Positions 23,606 to 32,405 are shown, numbered from the stretch's first letter. The stretch: 64,000 bases of DNA from Mycobacterium sp. Aquia_213 (GCF_026625985.1 NZ_CP113116.1:186001-250000); one strand, 5' to 3'. The notes: generated from the letters alone by a model not told the origin. Translations and numbers: made by a program.

Positions 23606-24652
23606 GTGACTTCGGCTGATCGACTCGACGGGCTGGACCTGCCCGCCTTGGACCGGTACCTGCGTTCTCTCGGTATCGAGCGCGACGGTGAATTGCGTGG
23701 GGAGTTCATCTCCGGCGGCCGCTCCAATCTGACATTCCGCGTCTATGACGACAAAACGAACTGGCTGGTGCGCCGTCCACCGCTACATGGGTTGACCCCG
23801 TCGGCGCACGATATGGCCCGCGAGTACAAAGTGGTGGCGGCACTGCAGGACACGCCCGTTCCAGTGGCGCGCGCGATCGCGCTGTGTGAGGACGACTCGG
23901 TGCTGGGCGCGCCGTTCCAGATCGTCGAGTTTGTCGCCGGGCAGGTGGTGCGACGGCGCGCCCAACTCGAAGCCTTCAACCACACCGTGATCGACAAATG
24001 CGTGGACGCCTTGGTCCGGGTACTCGTCGACTTGCACACCGTCGACCCGAATGCCGTGGGACTGGCCGATTTCGGCAAGCCCAGCGGCTACCTGGAACGC
24101 CAAGTGCGCCGCTGGGGCTCGCAATGGGAATTGGTGCGGCTGCCCGACGACCATCGCGACGCCGACGTCGAACGGCTGCATTCCGGTCTGCAGCAAGCCA
24201 TTCCGCCGCAGAGCCGCACCTCGATCGTGCACGGCGACTACCGGATCGACAACACCATCCTGGACGCCGACGACCCGACGCGGGTGCGCGCCGTGGTGGA
24301 TTGGGAGCTCTCGACGCTGGGGGACCCGCTGTCCGACGCGGCCCTGATGTGTGTATACCGGGACCCGGCGCTGGATCTGATCGTCAATGCGCAGGCCGCC
24401 TGGACTTCGCCGCTGCTGCCGACGGCCGACGAGCTGGCCGACCGGTACTCGCTTGTCTCCGGATTGCCGTTGGCGCATTGGGAGTTCTACATGGCGTTGG
24501 CGTACTTCAAGCTCGCCATCATCGCAGCGGGCATCGACTTCCGCAGGCGCATGGCGGATCAGGCCGGCGGTAGAGACTCCGATCACATGCCGGAGGTGGT
24601 CGCGCCGTTGATCTCTCGCGGACTGGCGGAACTGGCCAAACTGCCGGGCTAG
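23606..24652 (+). CDS. fadE36: APH-family phosphotransferase (FadE36-type)
   Basis: A 348-residue APH-fold protein: SGGRSNLTFRVYD near residues 32-44, catalytic HGDYRIDNTIL near 209-219, VDWELSTLGDPLSDAALM near 230-247. Position between the alkylsulfatase block and the LapA-like/proX genes matches Rv3761c, historically named fadE36. That name implies an acyl-CoA dehydrogenase, but no ACAD fold is present; it is a kinase-type domain like the N-terminal part of ACAD10/11. GTG start, close behind the phosphatase gene. It overlaps the convergent lapA-like gene by four bases. Confidence 0.85.
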   Translation: MTSADRLDGLDLPALDRYLRSLGIERDGELRGEFISGGRSNLTFRVYDDKTNWLVRRPPLHGLTPSAHDMAREYKVVAALQDTPVPVARAIALCEDDSVLGAPFQIVEFVAGQVVRRRAQLEAFNHTVIDKCVDALVRVLVDLHTVDPNAVGLADFGKPSGYLERQVRRWGSQWELVRLPDDHRDADVERLHSGLQQAIPPQSRTSIVHGDYRIDNTILDADDPTRVRAVVDWELSTLGDPLSDAALMCVYRDPALDLIVNAQAAWTSPLLPTADELADRYSLVSGLPLAHWEFYMALAYFKLAIIAAGIDFRRRMADQAGGRDSDHMPEVVAPLISRGLAELAKLPG

Positions 24653-25065
24653 TCGCGCGCGGTCGCCGCGTGATGCTTCTTGGCCGCGCGACGCAGCTGC
24701 AGGATCCGCCCGGTGCCGGCGGCCACGGTGAGCAGGCCGCCGGCCACTGCCGCCAGCAGGACGGCCACGCCCAGCGGCAGGCTCCAACGCCAGCCCAGGA
24801 ACTGGAACGGCGTCGACGTCGTGTTCTGGGTGATGAAGATCAGCAACAGGATCAGGATCAGGAAGCCGGCGGTCAGCGCCGACCACAGCGCGCCGGCTCG
24901 GGTGAACCCGATGGCCGGCTCTTTGGGTGGTTTCGCGCCCGCATGGGGCGCCGGGGGAGGCGCTGGTACGGGCTTAGCGGTAGGCGCTGCGACGGGTTTG
25001 GCGGGAGGCGCCGGAGTGGGCTTAGGCGGCGGGTTACCGGGCAAGCCAGGGTCGGTGCTGCTCAT
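24649..25065 (-). CDS. LapA-domain membrane protein with proline-rich N-terminus
   Basis: A 138-residue protein: a Pro/Ala-rich cytoplasmic N-terminus with repeated KP-A-P units (residues about 10-48), then two transmembrane helices (LWSALTAGFLILILLLIFITQNT and LPLGVAVLLAAVAGGLLTVAAGTG). The pattern is the LapA (DUF1049) family. Its place next to fadE36 and proX corresponds to Rv3760. The ATG at 25065 is chosen because upstream sequence is antisense to proX. Function unknown, with a proposed envelope role in the family. Confidence 0.78.
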   Translation of the reverse strand: MSSTDPGLPGNPPPKPTPAPPAKPVAAPTAKPVPAPPPAPHAGAKPPKEPAIGFTRAGALWSALTAGFLILILLLIFITQNTTSTPFQFLGWRWSLPLGVAVLLAAVAGGLLTVAAGTGRILQLRRAAKKHHAATARD

Positions 25066-25168
25066 GGATCTATCTTTGTCCGATCCTGCCCAGAATGAAA
25101 CCAAACCGCGCAAACCGCCTGCTTCATGGCCACAGCGTCGGGCCGGATATGCCATTACTGTCAGCGTT

Positions 25169-26113
25169 ATGAGGATGCTGCGGCGCTCGCACCGCGTGAT
25201 CATCCCCGCGGCAGCGTGCTTCGCGGTCGCCTGCCTGGTTGCGGCCTGCAGCAATTCCGATCCGCTGGCGCCGGAGCTCCGCAGCATGAAATCCATCGTT
25301 GTCGGGTCCGCTGACTTCCCGGAATCTCAGATCATTGCCGAGATCTATGCACAGACGTTGCAGGCCAACGGTTTCGACGTAGGAAGGCGGATGGGCATCG
25401 GCAGCCGCGAGACGTATATCCCGGCGCTCAAAGACCATTCCATCGATTTGGTACCGGAATATGTCGGCAATCTGCTGCGCTACTTCGCCCCCGACTCGAC
25501 CGCGACCATGCTCAACGCCGTGGAATTGGAGCTCTACCAGAAATTGCCGGGTGACCTGTCGGTTCTGACGCCGTCCCCGGCCTCCGACACTGACACGGTC
25601 AGCGTCACCGGCGGAACCGCCGCCGCGTGGAACCTCAAAACCATCGGTGACCTGGCCGCCCACTCGCCGGATGTGAAATTCGGGGCACCCTCGGCCTTCG
25701 AGAACCGCCCGTCCGGCCTGCCCGGGCTGCGACAGAAATACTCGCTCAACATCAGTCCCGGTAACTTCGTCGCGATCAACGACGGTGGCGGCGCGGTGAC
25801 GGTACGCGCGCTGGTCGAGGGAAGGGTGAACGCTGCCAACATCTTCACGACTTCGCCGGCGATTCCGCAAGACCATCTGGTGGTGCTCGAAGATCCTGAG
25901 CACAACTTCGTGGCGGGCAACATTGTGCCGCTGGTGAATTCGCAGAAGAAGTCCGATCGGCTCAAGAATGTCCTGGATGCCGTCTCGGCGAAGCTGACCA
26001 CCGCCGGTCTGGCCGGACTCAACGCGGCCGTGGCAGGCAACTCCGGCATCGATCCCGACCAGGCAGCACGAAACTGGGTGCGGGACAACGGCTTCAACCA
26101 CCCGCTTACATAA
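25169..26113 (+). CDS. proX: Glycine betaine/proline-type ABC transporter substrate-binding lipoprotein ProX
   Basis: A 314-residue OpuAC-type solute-binding protein. A signal peptide ends in the lipobox LVAAC (acylated Cys near 28). The mature part starts KSIVVGSADFPESQIIAEIYAQ, typical of osmoprotectant (glycine betaine, choline, carnitine) binding proteins with aromatic-cage ligand sites. The ATG at 25169 places the signal peptide at the N-terminus. It leads the proXVWZ operon, which imports compatible solutes through the inner membrane. Confidence 0.93.
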   Translation: MRMLRRSHRVIIPAAACFAVACLVAACSNSDPLAPELRSMKSIVVGSADFPESQIIAEIYAQTLQANGFDVGRRMGIGSRETYIPALKDHSIDLVPEYVGNLLRYFAPDSTATMLNAVELELYQKLPGDLSVLTPSPASDTDTVSVTGGTAAAWNLKTIGDLAAHSPDVKFGAPSAFENRPSGLPGLRQKYSLNISPGNFVAINDGGGAVTVRALVEGRVNAANIFTTSPAIPQDHLVVLEDPEHNFVAGNIVPLVNSQKKSDRLKNVLDAVSAKLTTAGLAGLNAAVAGNSGIDPDQAARNWVRDNGFNHPLT

Positions 26114-26138
26114 TGACGGTCGGCTGGGGGGTGGCACG

Positions 26139-27230
26139 GTGATCGTGTTCGACGATGTCTGCAAGACATTCGCCGACGGGACCACCGCTGTCCATCGGCT
26201 GAGCCTTGTGGTCCCCAACGGCAAGCTGACGGTCTTCGTCGGCTCCTCGGGAAGCGGCAAAACCACCGCGCTGCGGATGATCAATCGAATGATCGAGCCG
26301 ACGTCGGGCACCATCACCGTCGACGGGGAGGACGTTTCGACCGTCGACCCGGTGAAGCTGCGGCTCGGAATCGGTTACGTCATCCAGCACGCCGGGCTCA
26401 TGCCGCATCAACGGGTGATCGACAACGTCGCGACCGTGCCGGTGCTGCGGGGGCAGTCCCGCCGGGAGGCCCGCAAGGCGGCTTACCAGGTGCTCGAACG
26501 CGTCGGGCTGGACTCCAAACTCGCCAACCGTTACCCCGCGCAGCTCTCCGGTGGTGAACAACAACGCATCGGCGTGGCACGCGCGCTTGCCGCCGATCCG
26601 CCAATCCTGTTGATGGACGAGCCATTCTCGGCCGTCGACCCAGTGGTTCGTCTCGAACTGCAGAACGAAATACTCCGCCTGCAAAGCGAATTGCACAAAA
26701 CCATCGTGTTCGTCACGCACGACATCGACGAGGCGCTCAAGCTCGCGGACCAAGTCGCGATCCTCGGCCGCGGTGGCGCGCTGCAGCAGTACGACGAACC
26801 CACCCAACTACTTTCGCGGCCCGCCAACGATTTCGTGTCGAAATTCATCGGTCTCGGCCGTGGCTACCGGTGGCTGCAGTTGATCGATGCGAATGGCCTG
26901 CCGCTGCACCCCGTCGACACCCTCCCGGTCAGCGGCCTCACCGAACGTCCGTTAGCCGGGTGGGCGGTGGTCATCGACGCCGACGGCCTTCCGCTGGGCT
27001 GGATCGACGGCGAGGGCCTGCGGCGGCACGGCGGTGGTGCGTCGCTGGCCGACAGCATGAGCACCGTCGGCGCGTTGTTCCGGCCCGGCGGCAATCTCAG
27101 CCACGCGCTGGACGCGGCGCTGTCGTCGCCGTCGACAGTGGGGATCGCCGTCGACGACGACGGCAAGGTCATCGGCGGGGTGCTGGCCGCCGACGTGCTG
27201 GCCGCGGTCGAATCCCAGCGGCGGAGCTGA
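26139..27230 (+). CDS. proV: Osmoprotectant ABC transporter ATP-binding protein ProV
   Basis: A 363-residue ABC ATPase: Walker A GSSGSGKTTA (residues about 36-45), signature LSGGEQQRIGVARAL near 132-146, Walker B ILLMDEPFSAVD near 151-163, H-loop THD. The C-terminal third is a CBS-type regulatory region (WAVVIDADGLPLGWIDGEGL and VGIAVDDDGKVIGGVLAADVL), common in betaine transporters where it senses ionic strength. GTG start; 25 bases downstream of proX. Confidence 0.93.
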   Translation: MIVFDDVCKTFADGTTAVHRLSLVVPNGKLTVFVGSSGSGKTTALRMINRMIEPTSGTITVDGEDVSTVDPVKLRLGIGYVIQHAGLMPHQRVIDNVATVPVLRGQSRREARKAAYQVLERVGLDSKLANRYPAQLSGGEQQRIGVARALAADPPILLMDEPFSAVDPVVRLELQNEILRLQSELHKTIVFVTHDIDEALKLADQVAILGRGGALQQYDEPTQLLSRPANDFVSKFIGLGRGYRWLQLIDANGLPLHPVDTLPVSGLTERPLAGWAVVIDADGLPLGWIDGEGLRRHGGGASLADSMSTVGALFRPGGNLSHALDAALSSPSTVGIAVDDDGKVIGGVLAADVLAAVESQRRS

Positions 27231-27232
27231 CC

Positions 27233-27916
27233 ATGCACTACCTGCTCACCCACCTGGGCGACGCCTGGACGTTGACCGTAATCCATCTGCGGATGTCGTT
27301 GGTACCGGTGCTGATTGGGGTGGTGATCGCGGTGCCGCTGGGCGTGCTGGTGCAGCACGCACCGATTGCGCGGCGGCTGACGACGGCGACCGCGAGCGTC
27401 GTGTTCACCGTCCCGTCGCTGGCGTTGTTCGTGGCGTTGCCGGTGGTCATCGGAACCCGGATCCTGGACGCAGCCAACGTCCTGGTCGCGCTGACCGCCT
27501 ACACGACCGCGCTGATGGTGCGCGCGGTGCTCGAAGCGCTGGACGCGGTACCGGCCCAGGTGCGTGACGCCGCCACCGCCGTCGGCTACTCGCCCGTCAA
27601 ACGCATCCTGAAAGTCGAACTGCCGCTGTCGATCCCGGTGATGATCGCGGGGTTGCGGGTGGTCGTGGTGACCAATATCGCCATGGTGTCAGTGGGTTCG
27701 GTGATCGGGATCGGCGGCCTGGGCACCTGGTTCACCGAGGGGTATGCGACCGACAAGAGTGATCAGATCCTGGCCGGCATCATCGCGCTGTTCGTGTTGG
27801 CGGTCGTCATCGACATGCTGATCGTGCTGGCCGGCCGGCTCGCCACGCCCTGGTCTCGCGCGAGTGCCCCGCGCCGGCGATCCGTCCTCGCCCCGGTGGT
27901 GGGGGGCGCGCGATGA
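27233..27916 (+). CDS. proW: Osmoprotectant ABC transporter permease ProW
   Basis: A 227-residue permease with about five transmembrane helices and the BPD-transport signature EALDAVPAQVRDAATAVGYSP leading to the cytoplasmic EAA loop (residues about 100-120). The ATG at 27233 follows the proV stop by two bases, and the 3' end overlaps proZ by four (ATGA). It forms a heterodimeric channel with ProZ. Confidence 0.92.
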   Translation: MHYLLTHLGDAWTLTVIHLRMSLVPVLIGVVIAVPLGVLVQHAPIARRLTTATASVVFTVPSLALFVALPVVIGTRILDAANVLVALTAYTTALMVRAVLEALDAVPAQVRDAATAVGYSPVKRILKVELPLSIPVMIAGLRVVVVTNIAMVSVGSVIGIGGLGTWFTEGYATDKSDQILAGIIALFVLAVVIDMLIVLAGRLATPWSRASAPRRRSVLAPVVGGAR

Positions 27917-28656
27917 ACTTCGTCCAGCAGGCGGTGTCTTATCTGCTGACCGTCGACAATTGGACCGGTCCGGTCGGCCTCGCGGCGCGGATCTTGGAGC
28001 ACGTGGAATACACCGCCGTCGCGGTGGGCGCGTCGGCGCTGATCGCGATACCCATCGGGATGGTCATCGGCCACACCGGCCGCGGCACGCTGCTCGTGGT
28101 GGGTGCGGTCAACGGGCTGCGCTCACTGCCGACACTCGGGGTGCTGCTGCTGGGCGTGCTGCTGTTCGGGCTGGGCCTCGGCCCACCGCTGGTCGCCCTG
28201 ATGCTGCTCGGCGTGCCGTCCCTGCTCGCCGGCACCTACGCGGGTATCGCCAACGTCGACCCGGTGGTGGTCGACGCCGCCCGGGCGATGGGCATGACGG
28301 AGGCCCAGGTGCTGCTGCGCGTCGAGATGCCCAACGCGATGCCGTTGATTCTCGGCGGGCTGCGCAACGCGACGCTGCAGGTGGTTGCCACCGCAACCGT
28401 GGCCGCCTATGCCAGCCTCGGCGGCCTGGGCCGCTACCTGATCGACGGGATCAAAGAACGCGAATTCCAGCTCGCTCTGGTCGGAGCGCTGATGGTGGCC
28501 GGGCTGGCGCTGATCCTCGATGGCCTGCTCGCGATGGCCGTCTGGGTTTCGGTGCCCGGCACCGGACGGTTGCGCAGGCCTCATCGGCGCGACGATGTGA
28601 CGGTGACCCCAGTTGCCGACCAGCCTGCCGCGGCCGGCGGGCACGTCCTACGGTAG
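27913..28656 (+). CDS. proZ: Osmoprotectant ABC transporter permease ProZ
   Basis: A 247-residue permease, paralogous to ProW, with five or six hydrophobic helices and the EAA-loop segment VVVDAARAMGMTEAQVLLRVEMPNAMPLIL. The start overlaps the proW stop (ATGA). The C-terminal tail is cytoplasmic and basic. Last transport gene of the operon; the glycolipid-binding-domain gene follows five bases later. Confidence 0.92.
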   Translation: MNFVQQAVSYLLTVDNWTGPVGLAARILEHVEYTAVAVGASALIAIPIGMVIGHTGRGTLLVVGAVNGLRSLPTLGVLLLGVLLFGLGLGPPLVALMLLGVPSLLAGTYAGIANVDPVVVDAARAMGMTEAQVLLRVEMPNAMPLILGGLRNATLQVVATATVAAYASLGGLGRYLIDGIKEREFQLALVGALMVAGLALILDGLLAMAVWVSVPGTGRLRRPHRRDDVTVTPVADQPAAAGGHVLR

Positions 28657-28661
28657 GGAGT

Positions 28662-29258
28662 GTGAACAGCCCCCCTGACCCGACCGAGCACGTCTGGCCC
28701 GCGATGCTGACCTGGCGCGCACCGGACATCTCCCGCATGGAATCGGTGCGAGTACAGGTGTCCGGCAAGCGAATTAAGGCCACCGGACGCATCGTGGCCG
28801 CGGCAACCGCGACGAACCCGGCTTTCGGTGCCTTCTACGAGGTGCAGACCGACGAGAGTGGAGCCACCAAGAGGTTCGGGCTGACGATCACCCTCGCCGA
28901 GCGGGAACGCCAGCTCGCCATCGCCCGTGACGAGGAAAACATGTGGATGGTGACCGACCACCAAGGCGACCGACGTGAGGGATACAACGGCGCACTCGAC
29001 GTCGACGTGGTGTTCAGTCCGTTCTTCAACGCGCTGCCCATCCGCCGGCTGGGGCTACACGAGCGGGCGGAAATGATCACCTTGCCCGTGGTCTACGTCA
29101 ACGTGCCCGACATGACCGTCACCGCGGCCACGGTGAGCTACACCGGGCAGGGCGGCCCCGACGGGATCAAGCTGCGGTCTCCGGTCGCCGACACCACCGT
29201 GACCGTCGACGCCGAAGGGTTCATCGAGGACTATCCCGGATTGGCAGAGCGGATCTGA
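28662..29258 (+). CDS. Putative glycolipid-binding domain protein (Rv3755c-like)
   Basis: A 198-residue protein of the putative glycolipid-binding family (formerly DUF1089): it opens with a WPAMLTWRAPDISRMESVRVQV block, and repeated beta strands include FGLTITLAERERQLAIARDEENMW and LDVDVVFSPFFNALPIRRL, consistent with a beta-barrel. The GTG at 28662 follows GGGAG. Its 3' end overlaps tyrA on the other strand by 38 bases. The ligand is unproven. Confidence 0.82.
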   Translation: MNSPPDPTEHVWPAMLTWRAPDISRMESVRVQVSGKRIKATGRIVAAATATNPAFGAFYEVQTDESGATKRFGLTITLAERERQLAIARDEENMWMVTDHQGDRREGYNGALDVDVVFSPFFNALPIRRLGLHERAEMITLPVVYVNVPDMTVTAATVSYTGQGGPDGIKLRSPVADTTVTVDAEGFIEDYPGLAERI

Positions 29259-30192
29259 TCACCCCGCCCGCCCGGCCGGCGGCGGCCAGTTCTTCGCGCC
29301 AGTTGTCAGCGCCGATCGTGACGGTGAAGATGTCGGAGCGCGGGAAGCGGTCGTAGCGCGTTCGCGCGGCATGGCCCGCCTCGACGAGGTCGGCCACCGA
29401 GTTGTCCCAATCCAGCGAGTCGCGAGCTCGGCTGAGCAGATCCATGACGCGGTCGACCGCCGTGAGCAGATGGGCGGTGTTGCTTTCGCACATCGCGCGC
29501 ACCAGGTCCGGGGCGCTGCCCGCCACCCGGGTGCCGTCCCGGAACGACCCGGCAGCCAAGGCAAAGGCCAACGGAACCTCCGCGGCCGTCACCGCCAACG
29601 CCTCGGCGAGCAGATGCGGCAGATGCGAGATGGCGGCCGCCGCGGCGTCGTGCTCGTCGGATTTGGCCGGCACCACCACCGAGCCGCAATCCAGCGCCAG
29701 CGTCATCACCATCCACCACACCACCGGGTCCACGTGGTCGTCGACGCTGACCACCCACGGCGCCGCCGTGAACAATCCGGCGTGGCCGGCCGCCCACCCC
29801 GAGCTCTCGGTGCCCGTCATCGGATGACCGCCGACAAAGCGGTCCTGCAGACCGGCCGCGACAACCTCGTCGAGCACCGCCGTTTTGACGCTGGTGACGT
29901 CGGTGAGCGGGCATTTGGGGGCCAATTCGCTGACATGGGCGAGCATCGCCGGCAGGGCGGGCATCGGCACGGCCAGCACGATCAGGGCGCCCGTATCGGC
30001 GGCCCGGGTCAACGTGTCTGTGAGCTCGGTCGTGGCCGCAAAGCCGTCGGCGAGTGCTCCGCGCGCACCCTCCACCGAGCGGTTGTAGCCGAACACTTCC
30101 CGGCCGGCGGCCGCGGCCGCCCGCATGACCGAACCGCCGATAAGTCCCAACCCGAGGACACACACCGGGGTCCTCGCCGCCGTCCGAGCCAC
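29221..30192 (-). CDS. tyrA: Prephenate dehydrogenase TyrA
   Basis: A 323-residue prephenate dehydrogenase. The N-terminal Rossmann motif is VLGLGLIGGSVMRAAAAAG; the catalytic region includes HPMTGTESSGWAAGHAGLF (substrate-binding His) and SHLPHLLAEAL. It oxidatively decarboxylates prephenate to 4-hydroxyphenylpyruvate in tyrosine synthesis. The GTG at 30192 is preferred because the ORF upstream adds ten atypical residues. The final 38 bases are antisense to the glycolipid-binding-domain gene. Confidence 0.92.
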   Translation of the reverse strand: MARTAARTPVCVLGLGLIGGSVMRAAAAAGREVFGYNRSVEGARGALADGFAATTELTDTLTRAADTGALIVLAVPMPALPAMLAHVSELAPKCPLTDVTSVKTAVLDEVVAAGLQDRFVGGHPMTGTESSGWAAGHAGLFTAAPWVVSVDDHVDPVVWWMVMTLALDCGSVVVPAKSDEHDAAAAAISHLPHLLAEALAVTAAEVPLAFALAAGSFRDGTRVAGSAPDLVRAMCESNTAHLLTAVDRVMDLLSRARDSLDWDNSVADLVEAGHAARTRYDRFPRSDIFTVTIGADNWREELAAAGRAGGVIRSALPIRDSPR

Positions 30193-30296
30193 AGACCAAG
30201 GTTGGCACAGTTGGATCGACAACGGCGGCCCGAGGTCCTCTCGCTGGTTTGCGCTGTCTGGTCAAGCCGCCTGGTCAACGACTAGCGTAGGCGCCC

Positions 30297-30818
30297 ATGG
30301 GACGAGAGCGGGCCGCAACGCAAGGCCCGTCCGTGGATATACCGGACGGCTTTGGCGTCGCAGTCGTGCGCGAAGAGGGCCAGTGGCGGTGTTCTGTAAT
30401 GGCCCCCAATTCGCTGACGAGTCTGGCTGCCGCCGAGACAGAGCTGCGTGAACTGCGCAGTGCGGGAGCGGTCTTTGGGCTTCTCGACATCGACGACGAA
30501 TTCTTTGTCATCGTGCGCCCCGCACCGTCAGGAACCCGGTTGCTGTTGTCCGACGCCACGGCTGCATTGGACTACGACATCGCGGCCGAAGTTCTGGACA
30601 ACCTGGACGCCGACATCGATCCCGAGGACCTCGAGGACGCGGAGCCGTTCGAAGAAGGCGACCTCGGGTTGCTGTCCGACATCGGGCTGCCCGAGGCGGT
30701 GCTGGGTGTCATCCTCGACGAGTCCGACCTTTACGCCGACGAGCAATTGGGCCGCATCGCCCGGGAGATGGGCTTTGCCGACCAGCTGTCGGCGGTGATC
30801 GACCGCCTCAATCGGTGA
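30297..30818 (+). CDS. tRNA adenosine deaminase-associated protein
   Basis: A 173-residue acidic protein (IDPEDLEDAEPFEEGDLGLL) of the actinobacterial family found next to tadA. It begins DGFGVAVVREEGQWRCSVM after a short leader. The stop overlaps the tadA GTG (GTGA), so the two are translationally coupled. A role in supporting TadA is suggested by constant linkage, not by known biochemistry. Orthologue position Rv3753c. Confidence 0.88.
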   Translation: MGRERAATQGPSVDIPDGFGVAVVREEGQWRCSVMAPNSLTSLAAAETELRELRSAGAVFGLLDIDDEFFVIVRPAPSGTRLLLSDATAALDYDIAAEVLDNLDADIDPEDLEDAEPFEEGDLGLLSDIGLPEAVLGVILDESDLYADEQLGRIAREMGFADQLSAVIDRLNR

Positions 30819-31273
30819 TCGATGACGAGGATCTGATCCGTGCCGCGCTGGCGGCCGCCGCAACGGCGGGCCCCCGCGATGTGCCGATCGGCGCGGTGAT
30901 CATCGGTCCCGACGGAGCCGAACTCGCCAGGGCGGTGAATGCCCGTGAGGCCCTTGGTGATCCGACCGCGCACGCGGAAGTCTTGGCGATGCGCGCGGCG
31001 GCCACGGCGCTGGGTGACGGGTGGCGGCTCGAGGGGGCCACGCTGGCCGTCACCGTCGAACCCTGCACGATGTGCGCGGGTGCCCTGGTCCTGGCGCGCG
31101 TTGCCCGGCTGGTGTTCGGCGCGTGGGAGCCCAAGACCGGAGCGGTCGGATCGCTGTGGGATGTGGTTCGCGATCGTCGGCTCAATCACCGCCCCGAGGT
31201 GCGCGGCGGTGTGCTCGCCGCGGAGTGCGCCGCGCCACTGGAGGAGTTCTTCGCCCGCCAGCGATTGGGGTGA
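30815..31273 (+). CDS. tadA: tRNA-specific adenosine deaminase TadA
   Basis: A 152-residue cytidine/deoxycytidylate deaminase-fold enzyme with the zinc motif HAEVLAMRAAA (His and catalytic Glu near residues 53-55) and PCTMCAGAL (two zinc cysteines near 83-86). It converts A34 of tRNA-Arg(ACG), encoded at 3798-3870 in this window, to inosine. GTG start coupled to the upstream gene. Immediately downstream lies tRNA-Ser(CGA). Confidence 0.93.
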   Translation: MIDDEDLIRAALAAAATAGPRDVPIGAVIIGPDGAELARAVNAREALGDPTAHAEVLAMRAAATALGDGWRLEGATLAVTVEPCTMCAGALVLARVARLVFGAWEPKTGAVGSLWDVVRDRRLNHRPEVRGGVLAAECAAPLEEFFARQRLG

Positions 31274-31302
31274 GCGGGTGCTGGTTGGGTAAGCTGCTCG
31301 GC

Positions 31303-31389
31303 GGTGGCGTGTCCGAGCGGCCTAAGGAGCACGCCTCGAAAGCGTGTGACGGCTAAAACCGTCCGAGGGTTCAAATCCCTCCGCCACCG
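31303..31389 (+). tRNA. tRNA-Ser (anticodon CGA)
   Basis: An 87-nt class II tRNA: acceptor arms GGTGGCG (31303-31309) and CGCCACC (31382-31388), anticodon arm CACGC/GCGTG around CTCGAAA, a long variable arm (TGACGGCTAAAACCGTC) and T-loop GGTTCAAATCC. It reads TCG. Its 3' end is duplicated at 45263-45280, marking it as an integration target. Confidence 0.96.
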
Positions 31390-31419
31390 CCAAAGCTATC
31401 AGCGGGAAACCGCGGGTAG
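31380..31419 (+). repeat. Left attachment-like repeat at the tRNA-Ser 3' end
   Basis: Bases 31380-31397 (last T-stem base, acceptor strand and flank) recur exactly at 45263-45280. Bases 31389-31419 recur with 26 of 31 identities at 42265-42295. The arrangement is what site-specific integration into a tRNA 3' end leaves behind. Confidence 0.7.
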
Positions 31420-31460
31420 CTACAACGCAGGATCCGAACCGACCGAACTTTAGGGCCCGG

Positions 31461-31748
31461 CTAATGTCCAGGATCAGCCAGACATTGCTCGGCGATGCAG
31501 ACGCACTCGGCGAGGCTTAAGTCAGCGTGTAGTGCTACTTGCTCGATGATGTCGCGGACCTCGTCTGCAGTGACGCCATTGGCTAGAGCTTTGTCGATCT
31601 CGATACGCAGATCATCGGTTCGCAGGAGAGCTGCAGCGCCGGCGATGTTCAATATGCTGCGATCTTTTGCCGACAAACCGAGGATGTGTTCCGGCAGTGG
31701 ATCAACGCCTTGCACGTGACCTTCGCAATCTAAAGTATTCGAGCTCAA
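31461..31748 (-). CDS. Carboxymuconolactone decarboxylase (CMD)-family protein
   Basis: A 95-residue AhpD/CMD-fold protein with the helical core LSAKDRSILNIAGAAALLRTDDLRIEIDKALANGVTADEVRDIIEQVALHADLSLAECVCIAEQC. Gamma-carboxymuconolactone decarboxylases of this length act in the beta-ketoadipate pathway; others are peroxidase-like. The CxC and CxxxxC cysteines near the C-terminus are unusual in spacing. It lies six bases downstream of a tetR gene on the same strand, inside the island next to the tRNA-Ser boundary. Confidence 0.75.
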   Translation of the reverse strand: MSSNTLDCEGHVQGVDPLPEHILGLSAKDRSILNIAGAAALLRTDDLRIEIDKALANGVTADEVRDIIEQVALHADLSLAECVCIAEQCLADPGH

Positions 31749-31754
31749 CGGTTT

Positions 31755-32405
31755 TCATTGGCTTTGAAACTCGCTATTTGTCGGGCGTTGATCGGCGGCG
31801 TGCTGGTGTTGCGTTTCGTATCCACTCGTCAAGCGCCACACGGCGCGGTCGAGGGTCGGAAGGATATCGGTGACGGCGATCTCGCCGGCGGTGAAGCGGC
31901 CCAGGAGCCCGTATACCAGGGTGGAAATGATGCTGTCGAGGTCGGCAATGAAACTATCGTCGACGTCGCGGAGTACTTCGAAGAATTTGGGCACAGCCAT
32001 GTCCAGGCCGTGGCGAACGATTTGTTGCCCACCCGGTGCTGCCCGGGCACGGAAGTAAGCCGTGAGCATGCCGGGGTGCTCCTCCCAAGGGAGGAAAATG
32101 GTGCGCAACACGCGCATTAGGCCGCCGTACAGCGATTCGTCGACCTCGTGGGACTGGCCCCAAAGCTTTGCGAATCGATGCTCGTCCATCCACATCTGCA
32201 CGGCCGCGGCGATCAGCTCATCGCGGTTTGAGTACCGCTTGTAGATGGTGGTCAACGACGTCTGCGAGCGCCGGGCGACTTCGCGCAATTGGACGGCGTC
32301 ATAGCCCTTCATCTCCAGAATCTGCACGACCGCGTCCAGAATTCGGGCGTCGCGCCGCCCCGTCTCACCATGCGCGCCATCGAAATCGGTCACTGTCCAC
32401 AACAC
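31755..32405 (-). CDS. TetR-family regulator, divergent from the SDR operon
   Basis: A 216-residue TetR protein: helix-turn-helix RILDAVVQILEMKGYDAVQLREVARRSQTSLTTIYKRYSNRDELI (residues about 21-65), then an all-helical effector domain and a disordered tail (HQHAADQRPTNSEFQSQ). It is divergent from the SDR-SDR-CMD-ALDH operon, with two GTTAC-type boxes between them at 32419-32457, so it is probably the repressor of that operon. The GTG at 32405 is used; another GTG at 32390 is possible. Confidence 0.88.
   Translation of the reverse strand: MLWTVTDFDGAHGETGRRDARILDAVVQILEMKGYDAVQLREVARRSQTSLTTIYKRYSNRDELIAAAVQMWMDEHRFAKLWGQSHEVDESLYGGLMRVLRTIFLPWEEHPGMLTAYFRARAAPGGQQIVRHGLDMAVPKFFEVLRDVDDSFIADLDSIISTLVYGLLGRFTAGEIAVTDILPTLDRAVWRLTSGYETQHQHAADQRPTNSEFQSQ

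Noticed and set aside
24900..25040. GC-rich repeats suggesting a minisatellite
   Set aside because: They encode the Pro/Ala-rich N-terminus of the LapA-like protein and vary with the reading frame.
23783..26317. Long minus-strand frames opposite fadE36, proX and proV
   Set aside because: They overlap genes with intact catalytic motifs and show no domains or starts with ribosome binding sites.
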